From the NCBI GenBank assembly GCA_020249925.1, contig JADCER010000003.1, positions 124,001 to 188,000 on the forward strand: a DNA stretch of 64,000 bases, in the 5' to 3' direction. The stretch is from Roseomonas sp. (GTDB lineage: Bacteria > Pseudomonadota > Alphaproteobacteria > Acetobacterales > Acetobacteraceae). This document shows positions 50,901 to 58,353 of the stretch, piece after piece (position 1 is the stretch's first letter; every line of letters begins with the position of its first letter). The notes under the pieces were generated by a model, which saw only the letters and a program-made list of their open reading frames with translations, was not told the DNA's origin and did not search any database. The position numbers were made by a program, and so were the translations under genes.

Positions 50901-51752
50901 GGCCAATGGCGCCGGCAGCAAGGGCGCAGCGGCGATATGGCCAGCAAGCCGCGCAAAACCAGCGCCGCGCGCATCGGCGCTGATGGTGCCGGAAAGTGCA
51001 GCCTCTGCCGCGCTGCCAAGCCGCGCTTCGGCGTTCAGCGCTGCACCGCTGGCGGGGCCTTCCAGGCGCAGCATCACGGCTGAGGCTTCGGCCGGCGCGC
51101 CGAGCACGCCAGCAATCACCCCACCCGGCGGTTCCGCCACATCAAGCTGCGCGAAAAGCCGATCCGCAGCGGGGGCAAGGTCAAGCGCAAGCCGCGCCGT
51201 GCCCGGCGCATCAAGCCGCGTGAGTGCCACATCCCCCGAAAGGCGCGCCGCCTTCAGCGCTGCCTTACCTTGCAGCGCGGCACGGAAGCCCTGGCCGACA
51301 ACACCCTCAGCCACGGCGATTTCCGCAATCGCCAAGCGATCAATCCGAACGCCCAAAGGCAAATGCGGCAGGGATGGCAGCAGCGGGCCATCGCGCGCTT
51401 CACCACCTTCGGAAGCGGGCAAATGGTGCAGCGTGATGCGCTCCGCCGCCACTTCTTGCACATGCGCTTCGCGTTGCCATAGCGCGTGCAGGTCGAAGCC
51501 GATGCGTGGCGCCGTGACCTCAAGCCACACGCCGGCCTCATCCGCCAATGTGATGCGCGTGGCGCGGAGTTCACGCGGCAGCGTCACCGCAAGCCCTTCA
51601 ATCACCAGCCCCGGCACAAACCGCCCCGCCAAGGCCGCGAGTGCCGCCGCGCCATTCCCCCATTGCACCCAGGCCAGCACGCCCCCCAAAAGTGCCAGGC
51701 CAATAAGCGGTATCGCCAAAACCAGGATCAGCAGGCGGCGCAAAAGGCGCAT
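47967..51752 (-). CDS. tamB: Translocation and assembly module subunit TamB
   Basis: 1261 residues from the ATG at 51752, which follows the tamA stop by 1 base. N-terminal signal anchor MRLLRRLLILVLAIPLIGLALLGGVLAWVQWGN, then a very long region of repetitive beta-strands forming the lipid-conducting groove, and a C-terminal DUF490 domain (about 950-1261) with GGEIRVGGTLAAPMLEGGFMLRRGTLVVLDRRLELRRANISF, VEVNVAVEGPARDPKISFTSNPELPADEVLARLLFG and the end LRLEAESGGNSLAGDRVGIGFEIEY. It spans the periplasm and helps lipid transport and outer-membrane protein insertion together with TamA. Confidence 0.92.
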   Translation of the reverse strand: MRLLRRLLILVLAIPLIGLALLGGVLAWVQWGNGAAALAALAGRFVPGLVIEGLAVTLPRELRATRITLADEAGVWLEVTAPRIGFDLHALWQREAHVQEVAAERITLHHLPASEGGEARDGPLLPSLPHLPLGVRIDRLAIAEIAVAEGVVGQGFRAALQGKAALKAARLSGDVALTRLDAPGTARLALDLAPAADRLFAQLDVAEPPGGVIAGVLGAPAEASAVMLRLEGPASGAALNAEARLGSAAEAALSGTISADARGAGFARLAGHIAAAPLLPAPLAEALARLDFTLDAARDRAGVLHLRSATAKAPLGEVTLAGRLDPKREEAALQGTITLGASAILAAYVPEELAWEAASARFRLDGKVLAPHVALDAEMTGFSSSIAALGAALGAKPRLELQARAPTQIERLVLTGDGNELTASGDIGERLDLRFGLRMADLARIVPELAGALTAEGHVQGARDDPSITLQARGEAITRGTEVLAAPSLDLKLETPLSRPRAEARLEARYAGLPLTLTLSGVPEGRALRLNQLDATFGAARLAASGLLDVQKPLFAGALSLAIPDLAPFGDIFGHRLTGSLALEAEGRDADGAQQVTLKLTAPEVTWDGRAATVALELDGGLDEARAQFSARQGEARLSGAATLARQGEARVLSIEALELIYAADQVKLTAPARIEIAPDGRITLAESIITSNRGGRLRLEGFWSAAEMALTARLAALPIAPFAALLAPEAKLAGTLTGEARINGTPEAPRIDLKLESPAITSAMPAARGVPPLRLSVSANGTAEGAEARAALNGGNVVRLAATARVAGLKPEAPLSGSITGRLELGSLVQPLLAAGAQRVTGTANLNLRLEGSLAAPRLGGEANIANGSFRDLQQGVTLNDISAAITAEDRRFNLTRFAARTAGGGSLSGSGMIDLGKPRLPFDFSLRADAARPINSDLGNATLDGTLRFAGEALGQSRIDGKLLVRRAELRIPDRLPPSIQTLPGVRERGQRPPGVAPLATSARDDGKGASLPPIALDLTIEAPRAIFLRGRGLDAELGGEIRVGGTLAAPMLEGGFMLRRGTLVVLDRRLELRRANISFDAGGVMPNLDVLATSRAAEVEVNVAVEGPARDPKISFTSNPELPADEVLARLLFGRRGGELSPFQMLQLAEALSGATGRPLPGPGGLMERIRRTLALDRLSIGQEKEGEQRAGQEPGATLETGRYVADGVFVGVKQSADGGPPRVGVQIDLTPRLRLEAESGGNSLAGDRVGIGFEIEY

Positions 51753-51753
51753 G

Positions 51754-53637
51754 TCAAAACGCCTGCCCAAAGCCGATATAAATCGCAAAGGATGGATCAT
51801 CCTTTTGCCGATCCAAAGGCACACCAACATCGAACCGCAGCGGCCCAATCGCGGTCAGATACCGGATCCCAAGCCCGGTGCCGGCGCGCAGCCGGGTGAA
51901 ATCGGGCTTGGCTTCTTCCCCCACACTGCCCGCATCCAGAAACGCCGCCATCCCCCAGCTTCGCGTCAGCCGCTGGCGCCATTCCGCGCTGGCTTCCACC
52001 AGGCTTGCACCACCCAAGGGCCGATTGGCGGCATCCCGCGGCCCGATGGATTGATAGGTATAGCCGCGCACGGACCCGCCCCCGCCAGCATAGAAGCGCT
52101 TGTCCAAGGTAATTTCATCCCGCCCCGCGCCGGGCGCACTGCCAAGTGCGGCGCGTAGCGCCAAAACACTGTCGCCATTGCCCAGAATGTCGAAATAGCT
52201 GGTGCCGATTGCCAGAATGCGCGTGAAGCTATTGGCATCCATCGCTGAATAGAAAGGTGTCGCGCTAAGGGTGACGCGCTGGCCCTGGCGCGGGTCGAGC
52301 GGGCTGGTGGTGTTATCGTAACGAAATATGCCTGTCAGCCCGAAAAGCCGAAAGGCTTGCATATCCCCATCGCGGCCGATGCGCCCTTCCTCATAATTCG
52401 GCCCGGCCGCTATCGCCATGGTATCCGAAAGCCGATGTTCCAAAACAAAGGATGCCACGGCAGCGTCCCGGTCATAGGCGCGCAGCCTTTCGCGCACGGC
52501 ACCGATTTGTGAGGTGCTTTGCAGATCGCGCCCCAGAAATTCCGGCGTGCGTAGCGTGGCAAAGGCGCGGAAGGTGGCGTTTTCAATTCCGGTTTCGCCG
52601 ATCCGCGCAATTTCACCCTCTAGGCGAAGCCGCTCGGCGCCGCCGAAGATATTGCGGTCTTCCCAATAGCCGCCCGCAGTCAGGCCGTAATTCGTCTCAA
52701 AACCAAAGCGCCCGCCCACCACATGGCGCGGGCGTTCCTGCACCTGGAAATGCACGGGCAGCCGCCCGGATGGGTCCAAGGCCTTGCCTTCCTCGGCACG
52801 GACAAAGCCGAAAACGCCAAGCCCCATCATGGCGCGACGGGCACGTTCCAGGCGCTCGGGTGAATAGGGCTGGCCTTCCAGCCGCCGCGCTGCCAGCCTT
52901 TCCAGCAGCGCTGGATTGGTGCGCGTGGTGCCCGCCACGCTGGGCCGCGCGAAATCCGCGAGCGGCCCAGGCGCGATGCGCCAGGTGACATCCATCGTCT
53001 TGCTGTCGTGATCCACCACGGCCTCCCGCGTCACGACACTCGCCAAGGGATGGCCCGAGCGGCGGAGCTCGCGCAGCAGCGCTTCCTCAGCCGCCAGGAT
53101 ATCGGCCGGGCGGGCGGGGTCACCTTCGGCGAGGCGAAGCTCGGCGGCGGCCTGTTCCAGCAGCGCATCCTGCGCGGCCGGTTCGGCGCGCAGCAGGATT
53201 TGGCCGATCAGGTAGCGTGGGCCGGGGGTAAGGATCAGGGAAACCGGCAGGGGATTGGCCGGATCAGCCTCTGGCGGGGCGGCGCCGCGCTGGTTCACAT
53301 CCTCCCCGGCGATCTCAATCCGTGCCGCACCGCCCCAGAAGCCTTCCGCCCTGAGCGCTTCGGCAAGGCGGGGCAGATCGGCCCGGGCGCGGGCGAGCAG
53401 CCCATAGCCATCGGTGGGCGCGGTTTCGGCCAGCCTTATCAATTGGGAAACAGCCTCTATGGCAGAAACCAGCGCCTGGTCGTCCCTGGGCGTGATCTCC
53501 ACGCGATAGGCGATGCCGGGCGGTTCTTGCGCGCGGGCGTGACTGGCCAAGATCAGGCAGGTGCATAGCAGCCAGCAGAGCAACCACCTGTGGTTGGTGG
53601 CGGCCCTGGCCAGGGGAGGGTAGGAAGGACGAATCAT
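51754..53637 (-). CDS. tamA: Translocation and assembly module subunit TamA (BamA family)
   Basis: 627 residues as drawn. Signal peptide (WLLCWLLCTCLILASHARAQ), POTRA domains over about 40-270, and a C-terminal 16-strand barrel (GGRFGFETNYGLTAGGYWEDRNIFGGAERLRLEGEIA; RFYAGGGGSVRGYTYQSIGPRD with the conserved VRGY; end FDVGVPLDRQKDDPSFAIYIGFGQAF). It inserts proteins in the outer membrane with TamB, whose gene follows by 1 base. The ATG at 53637 overlaps the divergent gene's ATG (CATG) and has no ribosome site; a TTG at residue 19 is an alternative start. Confidence 0.9.
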   Translation of the reverse strand: MIRPSYPPLARAATNHRWLLCWLLCTCLILASHARAQEPPGIAYRVEITPRDDQALVSAIEAVSQLIRLAETAPTDGYGLLARARADLPRLAEALRAEGFWGGAARIEIAGEDVNQRGAAPPEADPANPLPVSLILTPGPRYLIGQILLRAEPAAQDALLEQAAAELRLAEGDPARPADILAAEEALLRELRRSGHPLASVVTREAVVDHDSKTMDVTWRIAPGPLADFARPSVAGTTRTNPALLERLAARRLEGQPYSPERLERARRAMMGLGVFGFVRAEEGKALDPSGRLPVHFQVQERPRHVVGGRFGFETNYGLTAGGYWEDRNIFGGAERLRLEGEIARIGETGIENATFRAFATLRTPEFLGRDLQSTSQIGAVRERLRAYDRDAAVASFVLEHRLSDTMAIAAGPNYEEGRIGRDGDMQAFRLFGLTGIFRYDNTTSPLDPRQGQRVTLSATPFYSAMDANSFTRILAIGTSYFDILGNGDSVLALRAALGSAPGAGRDEITLDKRFYAGGGGSVRGYTYQSIGPRDAANRPLGGASLVEASAEWRQRLTRSWGMAAFLDAGSVGEEAKPDFTRLRAGTGLGIRYLTAIGPLRFDVGVPLDRQKDDPSFAIYIGFGQAF

Positions 53638-54793
53638 GACAGACGAATTTCACGCTACCCTAACTTCCTGGCGGCGGCACCTGCACGCCCATCCCGGCCT
53701 GACCCTGCATGAAGGCCCAACCGCGGCCTTTGTCGTGCAAAAGCTGCGCGACATGGGTGTGAGCGAAATCGCCGAGAATGTCGGCGGCCATGGCGTGGTG
53801 GCGACGATCCGCCGCGGCGGGGGCAATCGCTCGGTCGGGCTGCGCGGCGATATGGATGCGCTGCCCATCCAGGAACAGGCAGATGATCTGCCCTGGAAAT
53901 CCATTGTCCCCGGCGTGATGCATGCCTGTGGGCATGATGGGCATACCACGGCGCTGCTTGGGGCCGCGCGGCTGCTGCTGGAAGATAAAAGCTGGACGGG
54001 TGCGGTGCATCTGGTGTTTCAGCCGGCGGAAGAAGGTGGGGGCGGTGCGCTGGCGATGATTGCCGATGGGCTATTCCAGCGCTTTCCGATGGACCGAATT
54101 TTCGGCTGGCATAATTGGCCGGGGCTCGCTGCCGGCACCATTGCCATTCATGACCGCGCGGTGATGGCCGCAGGTGCGCGGATTGAATTGATCTTCGATG
54201 GCCATGCCGGCCATGCGGCGCTGCCGCATTTGACTCGCGACCCGCTGCTGGCGGCGGGCCATGCGATTGTGGCGGCGCAATCCATCGTGGCGCGCAATGT
54301 GGACCCGCTAATGGGCGGCGTGGTCAGCCTGACGGTGATTGAAGGCGGTGAGGCGCAAAACCAGGTACCGCGCCGCGTTGCGATCCGGGGCACGATCCGC
54401 TGGCTGCATGAAGAAGCGGGCGACGCCATCAAGGAAGGCTTGCAGCGCATCACCGATGGCGTGGCGGCAACCTGCGGCGTGAAGGGCACGCTGATCATCA
54501 GCCCTGGCCTAGGTGTCACGGCAAATTCCCCGGCGGAACGTGATTTGGCGGCGGCGGCGGCGGCAAGCGTTACCGCAACCCGGCGCGATATGCTCCCGGC
54601 CATGACGGGTGAGGATTTCGCCTGGTTCCTGAAGGAAGTGCCGGGCGCTTTTGTGTGGATCGGTAATGGCCCGGCCGAGGAAGGGCGCGATCTGCACAAT
54701 GCGCGCTATGATTTCAATGACGCGATTTTGCCGGTGGCGTCGCGTTATTTGACGGAAGTTGCCAAACGCGCGCTGGCCAGTGATCCGGCATAA
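53636..54793 (+). CDS. M20D amidohydrolase (hippurate hydrolase-like)
   Basis: 385 residues. Metal ligands Cys98, His100, (MHACGHDGHT), His103 region and the Glu132/133 pair (QPAEEG), plus GEDFAWFLKEVPGAFVWIG near the end: M20D peptidase family, which removes acyl groups from N-acyl amino acids. Ribosome site GGAAGGAC before the ATG. The start codon overlaps that of tamA on the other strand. It converges on the cupin gene. Confidence 0.9.
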   Translation: MTDEFHATLTSWRRHLHAHPGLTLHEGPTAAFVVQKLRDMGVSEIAENVGGHGVVATIRRGGGNRSVGLRGDMDALPIQEQADDLPWKSIVPGVMHACGHDGHTTALLGAARLLLEDKSWTGAVHLVFQPAEEGGGGALAMIADGLFQRFPMDRIFGWHNWPGLAAGTIAIHDRAVMAAGARIELIFDGHAGHAALPHLTRDPLLAAGHAIVAAQSIVARNVDPLMGGVVSLTVIEGGEAQNQVPRRVAIRGTIRWLHEEAGDAIKEGLQRITDGVAATCGVKGTLIISPGLGVTANSPAERDLAAAAAASVTATRRDMLPAMTGEDFAWFLKEVPGAFVWIGNGPAEEGRDLHNARYDFNDAILPVASRYLTEVAKRALASDPA

Positions 54794-54803
54794 TGGATCA
54801 CTG
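54778..54803. terminator. Hairpin between M20D and cupin genes
   Basis: Perfect 9-base stem CAGTGATCC (54778-54786) / GGATCACTG (54795-54803), 8-base loop containing the M20D stop codon. Lies between convergent genes; no T-run. Confidence 0.55.
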
Positions 54804-54828
54804 ACCAAACCTTATCTGAGCGGCTGAT

Positions 54829-55233
54829 TCACCGCGCGAAGCCCGGCTGCTTTTCCACAAAGCGGTTCGGTTTCAGAAAGATCGAAAGAAACAAGGCACC
54901 TTCCGGGGCGCGCGCGACATGCGTATTCCCCGCCGGGCGCCAGACGAATTCGCCTGGGCCGCAGCGCCCTTCATCATCTTCCAGATAGCCTTCCATCACA
55001 TAGGTCTGTTCAATATCCGTATGCTCATGCAGCGGCACTTCCGCACCGGGCGCCATGCGGAACAGGATGGTGGACATGCCGCGCGCCTCATCCCGACACA
55101 GCAGCTTCATTTCAATCCCTGGAAACTCTGTCGCCTGCCACGCCATCTGATCCGGCTTCAGGTAATGGGAAGCGAGTTTCGGATCGCCCAATTGGGCCTG
55201 GATGCGCTGCTTGGTTGCTTCATCGATCATCAT
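54829..55233 (-). CDS. Cupin domain protein
   Basis: 134 residues from the ATG at 55233 (CAGGGAGAG upstream). Single cupin domain: PGAEVPLHEHTDIEQTYVMEGYLEDDEGRCGPGEFVWRPAGNTHVARAPEGALFLSIF, with metal ligands in HEH and the later His. It may be a small dioxygenase, isomerase or sensor; no specific role can be assigned. Just downstream of the esterase gene, with 16 bases between, probably one transcript. Confidence 0.82.
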   Translation of the reverse strand: MMIDEATKQRIQAQLGDPKLASHYLKPDQMAWQATEFPGIEMKLLCRDEARGMSTILFRMAPGAEVPLHEHTDIEQTYVMEGYLEDDEGRCGPGEFVWRPAGNTHVARAPEGALFLSIFLKPNRFVEKQPGFAR

Positions 55234-55249
55234 CACTCTCCCTGTTTTG

Positions 55250-56200
55250 TCAGGCAAAACGCGCCTTGAGCCATTCGCCGCCCTGCCGCGCCGCGCGATC
55301 TGCCGCCGCCACATGACCAAGCGCGCGCAGAAAGCCATGGATGGTGCCGGGGAAGGTTTCTTCCGTCACGGCCACGCCAGCGGCGCGTAGCTTATTGGCG
55401 AAAAGCCTGTTCTCATCGGCAAGCACGTCAAGCTCCGCGATATGCACCAGCACGGGCGGCAGTCCGCGCAGATCGGCACGCATCGGGGAAGCGAAGGGGC
55501 TCACGCGATCGGCTTCCTTCGGCGCATAGCAGCGCCAATAGAACTCCATCTTCTCGCGCGTCAGGAAATGCCCGGTCGCGAAAGCCTCATAGCTTGGCGT
55601 CGCCATGGCGCAATCCATGACACCGTAATTGATCAGCAGGCCACGGAGCTTCAGGGCGGGATCGGTTTCCCGCAGCAAAAGCGCCGTGCCGGCAGCAAGA
55701 TTGCCACCGGCGGAATCACCACCCAGCACAATCCGGCTGGTATCCAAACCCCATTCCGCGCCGCGCTTGGCGACCCAGCGCGTGACAGCGGCGCATTCTT
55801 CCAAGGCTTGCGGAAAAATCGCCTCAGGGCTCAGCGCATAATCCACGCCGATCACGGCGCAACCGGATACGGCAGCATATTCGCGCATCAGCCGATCATG
55901 CGTATCCACACTGCCCCAAACCCAGCCGCCACCATGCAGATAGACCAGCACCGGATGCCCAGTCCCCGCAGTTGGGCGATGGAAGCGGCAGAGAATCCGC
56001 CGCCCGCGCAGCGCCAACCAGCGATCCTCACTTTCCGCCATCACCGCGCCACCCTTGGCGAGTGGCAGGCTGAGCCCATCATTCAATTCCCGCGAGTTAT
56101 CCAGCGGCAATTCCAGCTTCACCGGGGGCTGCGCCGCGGCGCGCGCCTCCATCATTTCGGTGAAGCGCAGCATTTCTTTGTCCCAATTCTCGCGGGCCAT
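55250..56200 (-). CDS. Alpha/beta hydrolase, hormone-sensitive-lipase family esterase
   Basis: 316 residues. Oxyanion motif HGGG at 89-92 (VLVYLHGGGWVWGS), nucleophile Ser163 in GGDSAGGNLA, later acid (LDVLADENRLF) and His (GTIHGFLRALG): a complete HSL-type (family IV) esterase. Cytosolic; cleaves short acyl esters. It lies upstream of the cupin gene. Substrate unknown. Confidence 0.88.
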   Translation of the reverse strand: MARENWDKEMLRFTEMMEARAAAQPPVKLELPLDNSRELNDGLSLPLAKGGAVMAESEDRWLALRGRRILCRFHRPTAGTGHPVLVYLHGGGWVWGSVDTHDRLMREYAAVSGCAVIGVDYALSPEAIFPQALEECAAVTRWVAKRGAEWGLDTSRIVLGGDSAGGNLAAGTALLLRETDPALKLRGLLINYGVMDCAMATPSYEAFATGHFLTREKMEFYWRCYAPKEADRVSPFASPMRADLRGLPPVLVHIAELDVLADENRLFANKLRAAGVAVTEETFPGTIHGFLRALGHVAAADRAARQGGEWLKARFA

Positions 56201-56354
56201 GGCGTTTCCTCATCTTCTGCCGGGTAAGGCCCGGCGCATGCATACTGGAGACGCTGTGGCGCGGAAGGGCAAGCCCCGGCCAGCAGTGCGGTTCATGCTG
56301 ACCCTTCACGATGCAAAACTGCCCCGTGCGCCACCTGTTTTGAACTTTTTATAC

Positions 56355-56408
56355 TTGGTGGGCCGATTCACGCTGCTGTCGGTAACCGACAGCAGCGATC
56401 GGACCACT
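56355..56408. repeat. Dispersed palindrome, copy 1 (complete)
   Basis: A long self-complementary element. The core is a perfect 13-base stem (CGCTGCTGTCGGT 56371-56383, ACCGACAGCAGCG 56385-56397). Outer flanks GGTGGGCCGATTCA and GATCGGACCACT are also mostly complementary. It overlaps the stop codon of the XRE gene, so it could double as that gene's terminator. Copies lie at 35202-35257 and 33871-33908. Confidence 0.75.
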
Positions 56409-57285
56409 AGGCAGAACGGGTTTCCATGATCAGCATGCGCAGCCATTGCGCCGCGGCCGCGCCCTTGCGCGCCTGGCGCCAACAGGCCTCGGCCACGCGC
56501 TGATGAATGGCCAGCGCATCATCGGCCGAAGTCACGCTCGCGATCCCGATATGCCAGCTTGGATGCGCATCCGGCGGGAAGGGATTGGCAATGACATGGG
56601 CGCGATCACGCGCGCGATAGATGATCGCCTGATGGCTTGGGTCCGGTTCCTGCAATAGGCCAATCTGCACGCCAAGCGGCGCCTGTTCCATCAAATTGGC
56701 CAGATGTTCGGCTTCAGTGACCGCCGCAGCCTTGGCTTGCGCGCGGCCACGTTCGGAAAGCGGCAGCCCGGCGCCAATGCCCTCGGTCAGCAGGCGAAGC
56801 AGGGCCGTTTCGGACAGCAGCAAGGTAATGCTTGGCCGGCGCTGTTCCAGCAAAAACCGCCGCTGCGCCAGGCTGGCCAGGCTTTGGTCGGCCAGGCTGA
56901 GCGCCGCAGCCCGATCCGCTGCCATGCCGGCCGCTTCCAGCCATAGCCCGCGCAAGGTCTGGTCAAAGCCCGCGGAGGTGAGGGCAAAGCAAAGCGCCCC
57001 ACCAAGCTGCAATTGGCTATCGGCGGCTTCTTCGATCTGGCGCTGGCGTTCCAGAAAGGCATTGATGCGGGAGAAGTAGTCAACCCCAATCCCAAGCAAG
57101 GCGAGGGGCGAGACCTGCAGCATCTCCGCAAGGCGCCGCACCGTGTCCAACTTGATGACCTCGCCCTTTTCGTAGCGATAAAGCGCAGCGCGGGAGATGC
57201 CGAGGCGCGCGGCGATCTCATCCGCCTTCAGGCCGGATTCCAAGCGATAGGTGCGAAGCTGCTCTCCAATCTCTTCGAACCGCAT
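56407..57285 (-). CDS. XRE family transcriptional regulator
   Basis: 292 residues. Cro/C1-type helix-turn-helix over about 6-62: IGEQLRTYRLESGLKADEIAARLGISRAALYRYEKGEVIKLDTVRRLAEMLQVSPLALLG. The remaining 220 residues are mostly helical, with no recognised ligand domain, though a segment resembles a small sensor (HLANLMEQAPLGVQIGLLQEPDPSHQAIIYRARDRAHVIANPFPPD). It lies opposite the glxR-hyi genes' end and may control itself through the palindrome at 57309. Confidence 0.85.
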   Translation of the reverse strand: MRFEEIGEQLRTYRLESGLKADEIAARLGISRAALYRYEKGEVIKLDTVRRLAEMLQVSPLALLGIGVDYFSRINAFLERQRQIEEAADSQLQLGGALCFALTSAGFDQTLRGLWLEAAGMAADRAAALSLADQSLASLAQRRFLLEQRRPSITLLLSETALLRLLTEGIGAGLPLSERGRAQAKAAAVTEAEHLANLMEQAPLGVQIGLLQEPDPSHQAIIYRARDRAHVIANPFPPDAHPSWHIGIASVTSADDALAIHQRVAEACWRQARKGAAAAQWLRMLIMETRSA

Positions 57286-57308
57286 GAGGTTCCAGCCTTG
57301 CTACAGCG

Positions 57309-57328
57309 CGCTTGGCAGGCGCCAAGCG
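57309..57328 (-). promoter_or_regulatory. Palindrome in the XRE gene leader (candidate operator)
   Basis: Perfect 8-base inverted repeat CGCTTGGC, AGGC, GCCAAGCG, 24 bases before the XRE start codon. Upstream on the minus strand are a TTGCAC (57371-57366) and a TACCTT 16 bases later, a fair -35/-10 pair. Autoregulation is the likely purpose; a leader hairpin is the alternative. Confidence 0.5.
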
Positions 57329-57406
57329 AATGATGAATTAAGTTAAGGTACCATAGAATATTCATTGTGCAAAAATTAAACCTCGTGGGAAATTTGAGAA
57401 AAATGT

Positions 57407-57442
57407 ATAAAAAAGTAAGAAAGCCCTGCCGAAACAGGGCTT
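57407..57442 (-). terminator. Intrinsic terminator of the hyi-glxR operon
   Basis: Perfect 8-base stem AAGCCCTG (57421-57428) / CAGGGCTT (57435-57442), loop of 6, followed on the minus strand by TCTTACTTTTTT. It lies 20 bases after the glxR stop. Confidence 0.85.
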
Positions 57443-57462
57443 CCACTTGGGATTACATGCGC

Positions 57463-58347
57463 TCAGGCATCCGGCGCCACGGGATGCGCGGCGAGCGTCT
57501 CAAGCGCCTTGACCAAGCCGGAATGGTCCAAATCCCCGCCCCCGGCCGCAGCAACAGCCGCAAAAAGCTGCTGGGTGGAGGCGGTATTGGGCAGGGCCAC
57601 GCCCAATTCGCGGCCCGCTTGCAGCGCCAGGTTCAAATCCTTCTGGTGCAGGCGGATGCGGAAGCCCGGCGCGAAGGCCCGCTTGATCATGCGTTCCCCA
57701 TGCAGTTCCAGAATGCGCGAGGTCGCGAGCCCGCCGGTGATGGCTTGCCGCACCTTGGCCGGATCGGCCCCGGCCTTGGAAGCAAAGGTGAGCGCTTCCG
57801 CCACCGCTTCGATGGTGAGTGCGACGATGATCTGATTGGCAACCTTGCAGGTCTGCCCCGCGCCAATGCCGCCGACCAAGGTGATATTCTTGCCCATGGC
57901 TTCAAACAGCGGCTTGGCGCGTTCAAAGGCGGCATCCGAGCCACCCACCATGATCGTCAGGCTCGCTTGCTTGGCACCAACCTCCCCGCCCGAGACCGGG
58001 GCATCGAGGTAATCGCCGCCCTTGGCCGCGATCTTGGCCGCGAAATCCTTGGTGGCGGTCGGGCTGATGGAGGACATGTCAATCACCAGCGTGCCGGGCT
58101 TGAGCCCTTCCGCGACACCGCCCGCGCCGAACAGCACGGCTTCCACATCGGGCGTGTCGGGCACCATCAGAATCACGGCTTCCGCCCCGGCGGCGGCGGT
58201 TTTGGCATCGGGCGCCACGGCGAAGGCCGCGCGGTCCTCGGCGGTCAGGCTTTTGCGCTCCACCACGGTAATGGCGTGGCCGGCGTTTTTCAGGTGCCCG
58301 GCCATGGGACGGCCCATGATGCCAAGGCCGATAAAGGCGATTTTCAT
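57463..58347 (-). CDS. glxR: 2-hydroxy-3-oxopropionate (tartronate semialdehyde) reductase-like
   Basis: 294 residues. NAD(P)-binding GLGIMGRPMAGHL at 7-19, substrate motif DAPVSGGEVGAKQASLTIMVGG, and catalytic Lys in GAGQTCKVANQI: a beta-hydroxyacid dehydrogenase. The pairing with hyi points to tartronate semialdehyde reductase (GlxR) rather than 3-hydroxyisobutyrate dehydrogenase. It lies 6 bases after hyi and ends at an intrinsic terminator. Confidence 0.85.
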   Translation of the reverse strand: MKIAFIGLGIMGRPMAGHLKNAGHAITVVERKSLTAEDRAAFAVAPDAKTAAAGAEAVILMVPDTPDVEAVLFGAGGVAEGLKPGTLVIDMSSISPTATKDFAAKIAAKGGDYLDAPVSGGEVGAKQASLTIMVGGSDAAFERAKPLFEAMGKNITLVGGIGAGQTCKVANQIIVALTIEAVAEALTFASKAGADPAKVRQAITGGLATSRILELHGERMIKRAFAPGFRIRLHQKDLNLALQAGRELGVALPNTASTQQLFAAVAAAGGGDLDHSGLVKALETLAAHPVAPDA

Positions 58348-58353
58348 TGTGTT

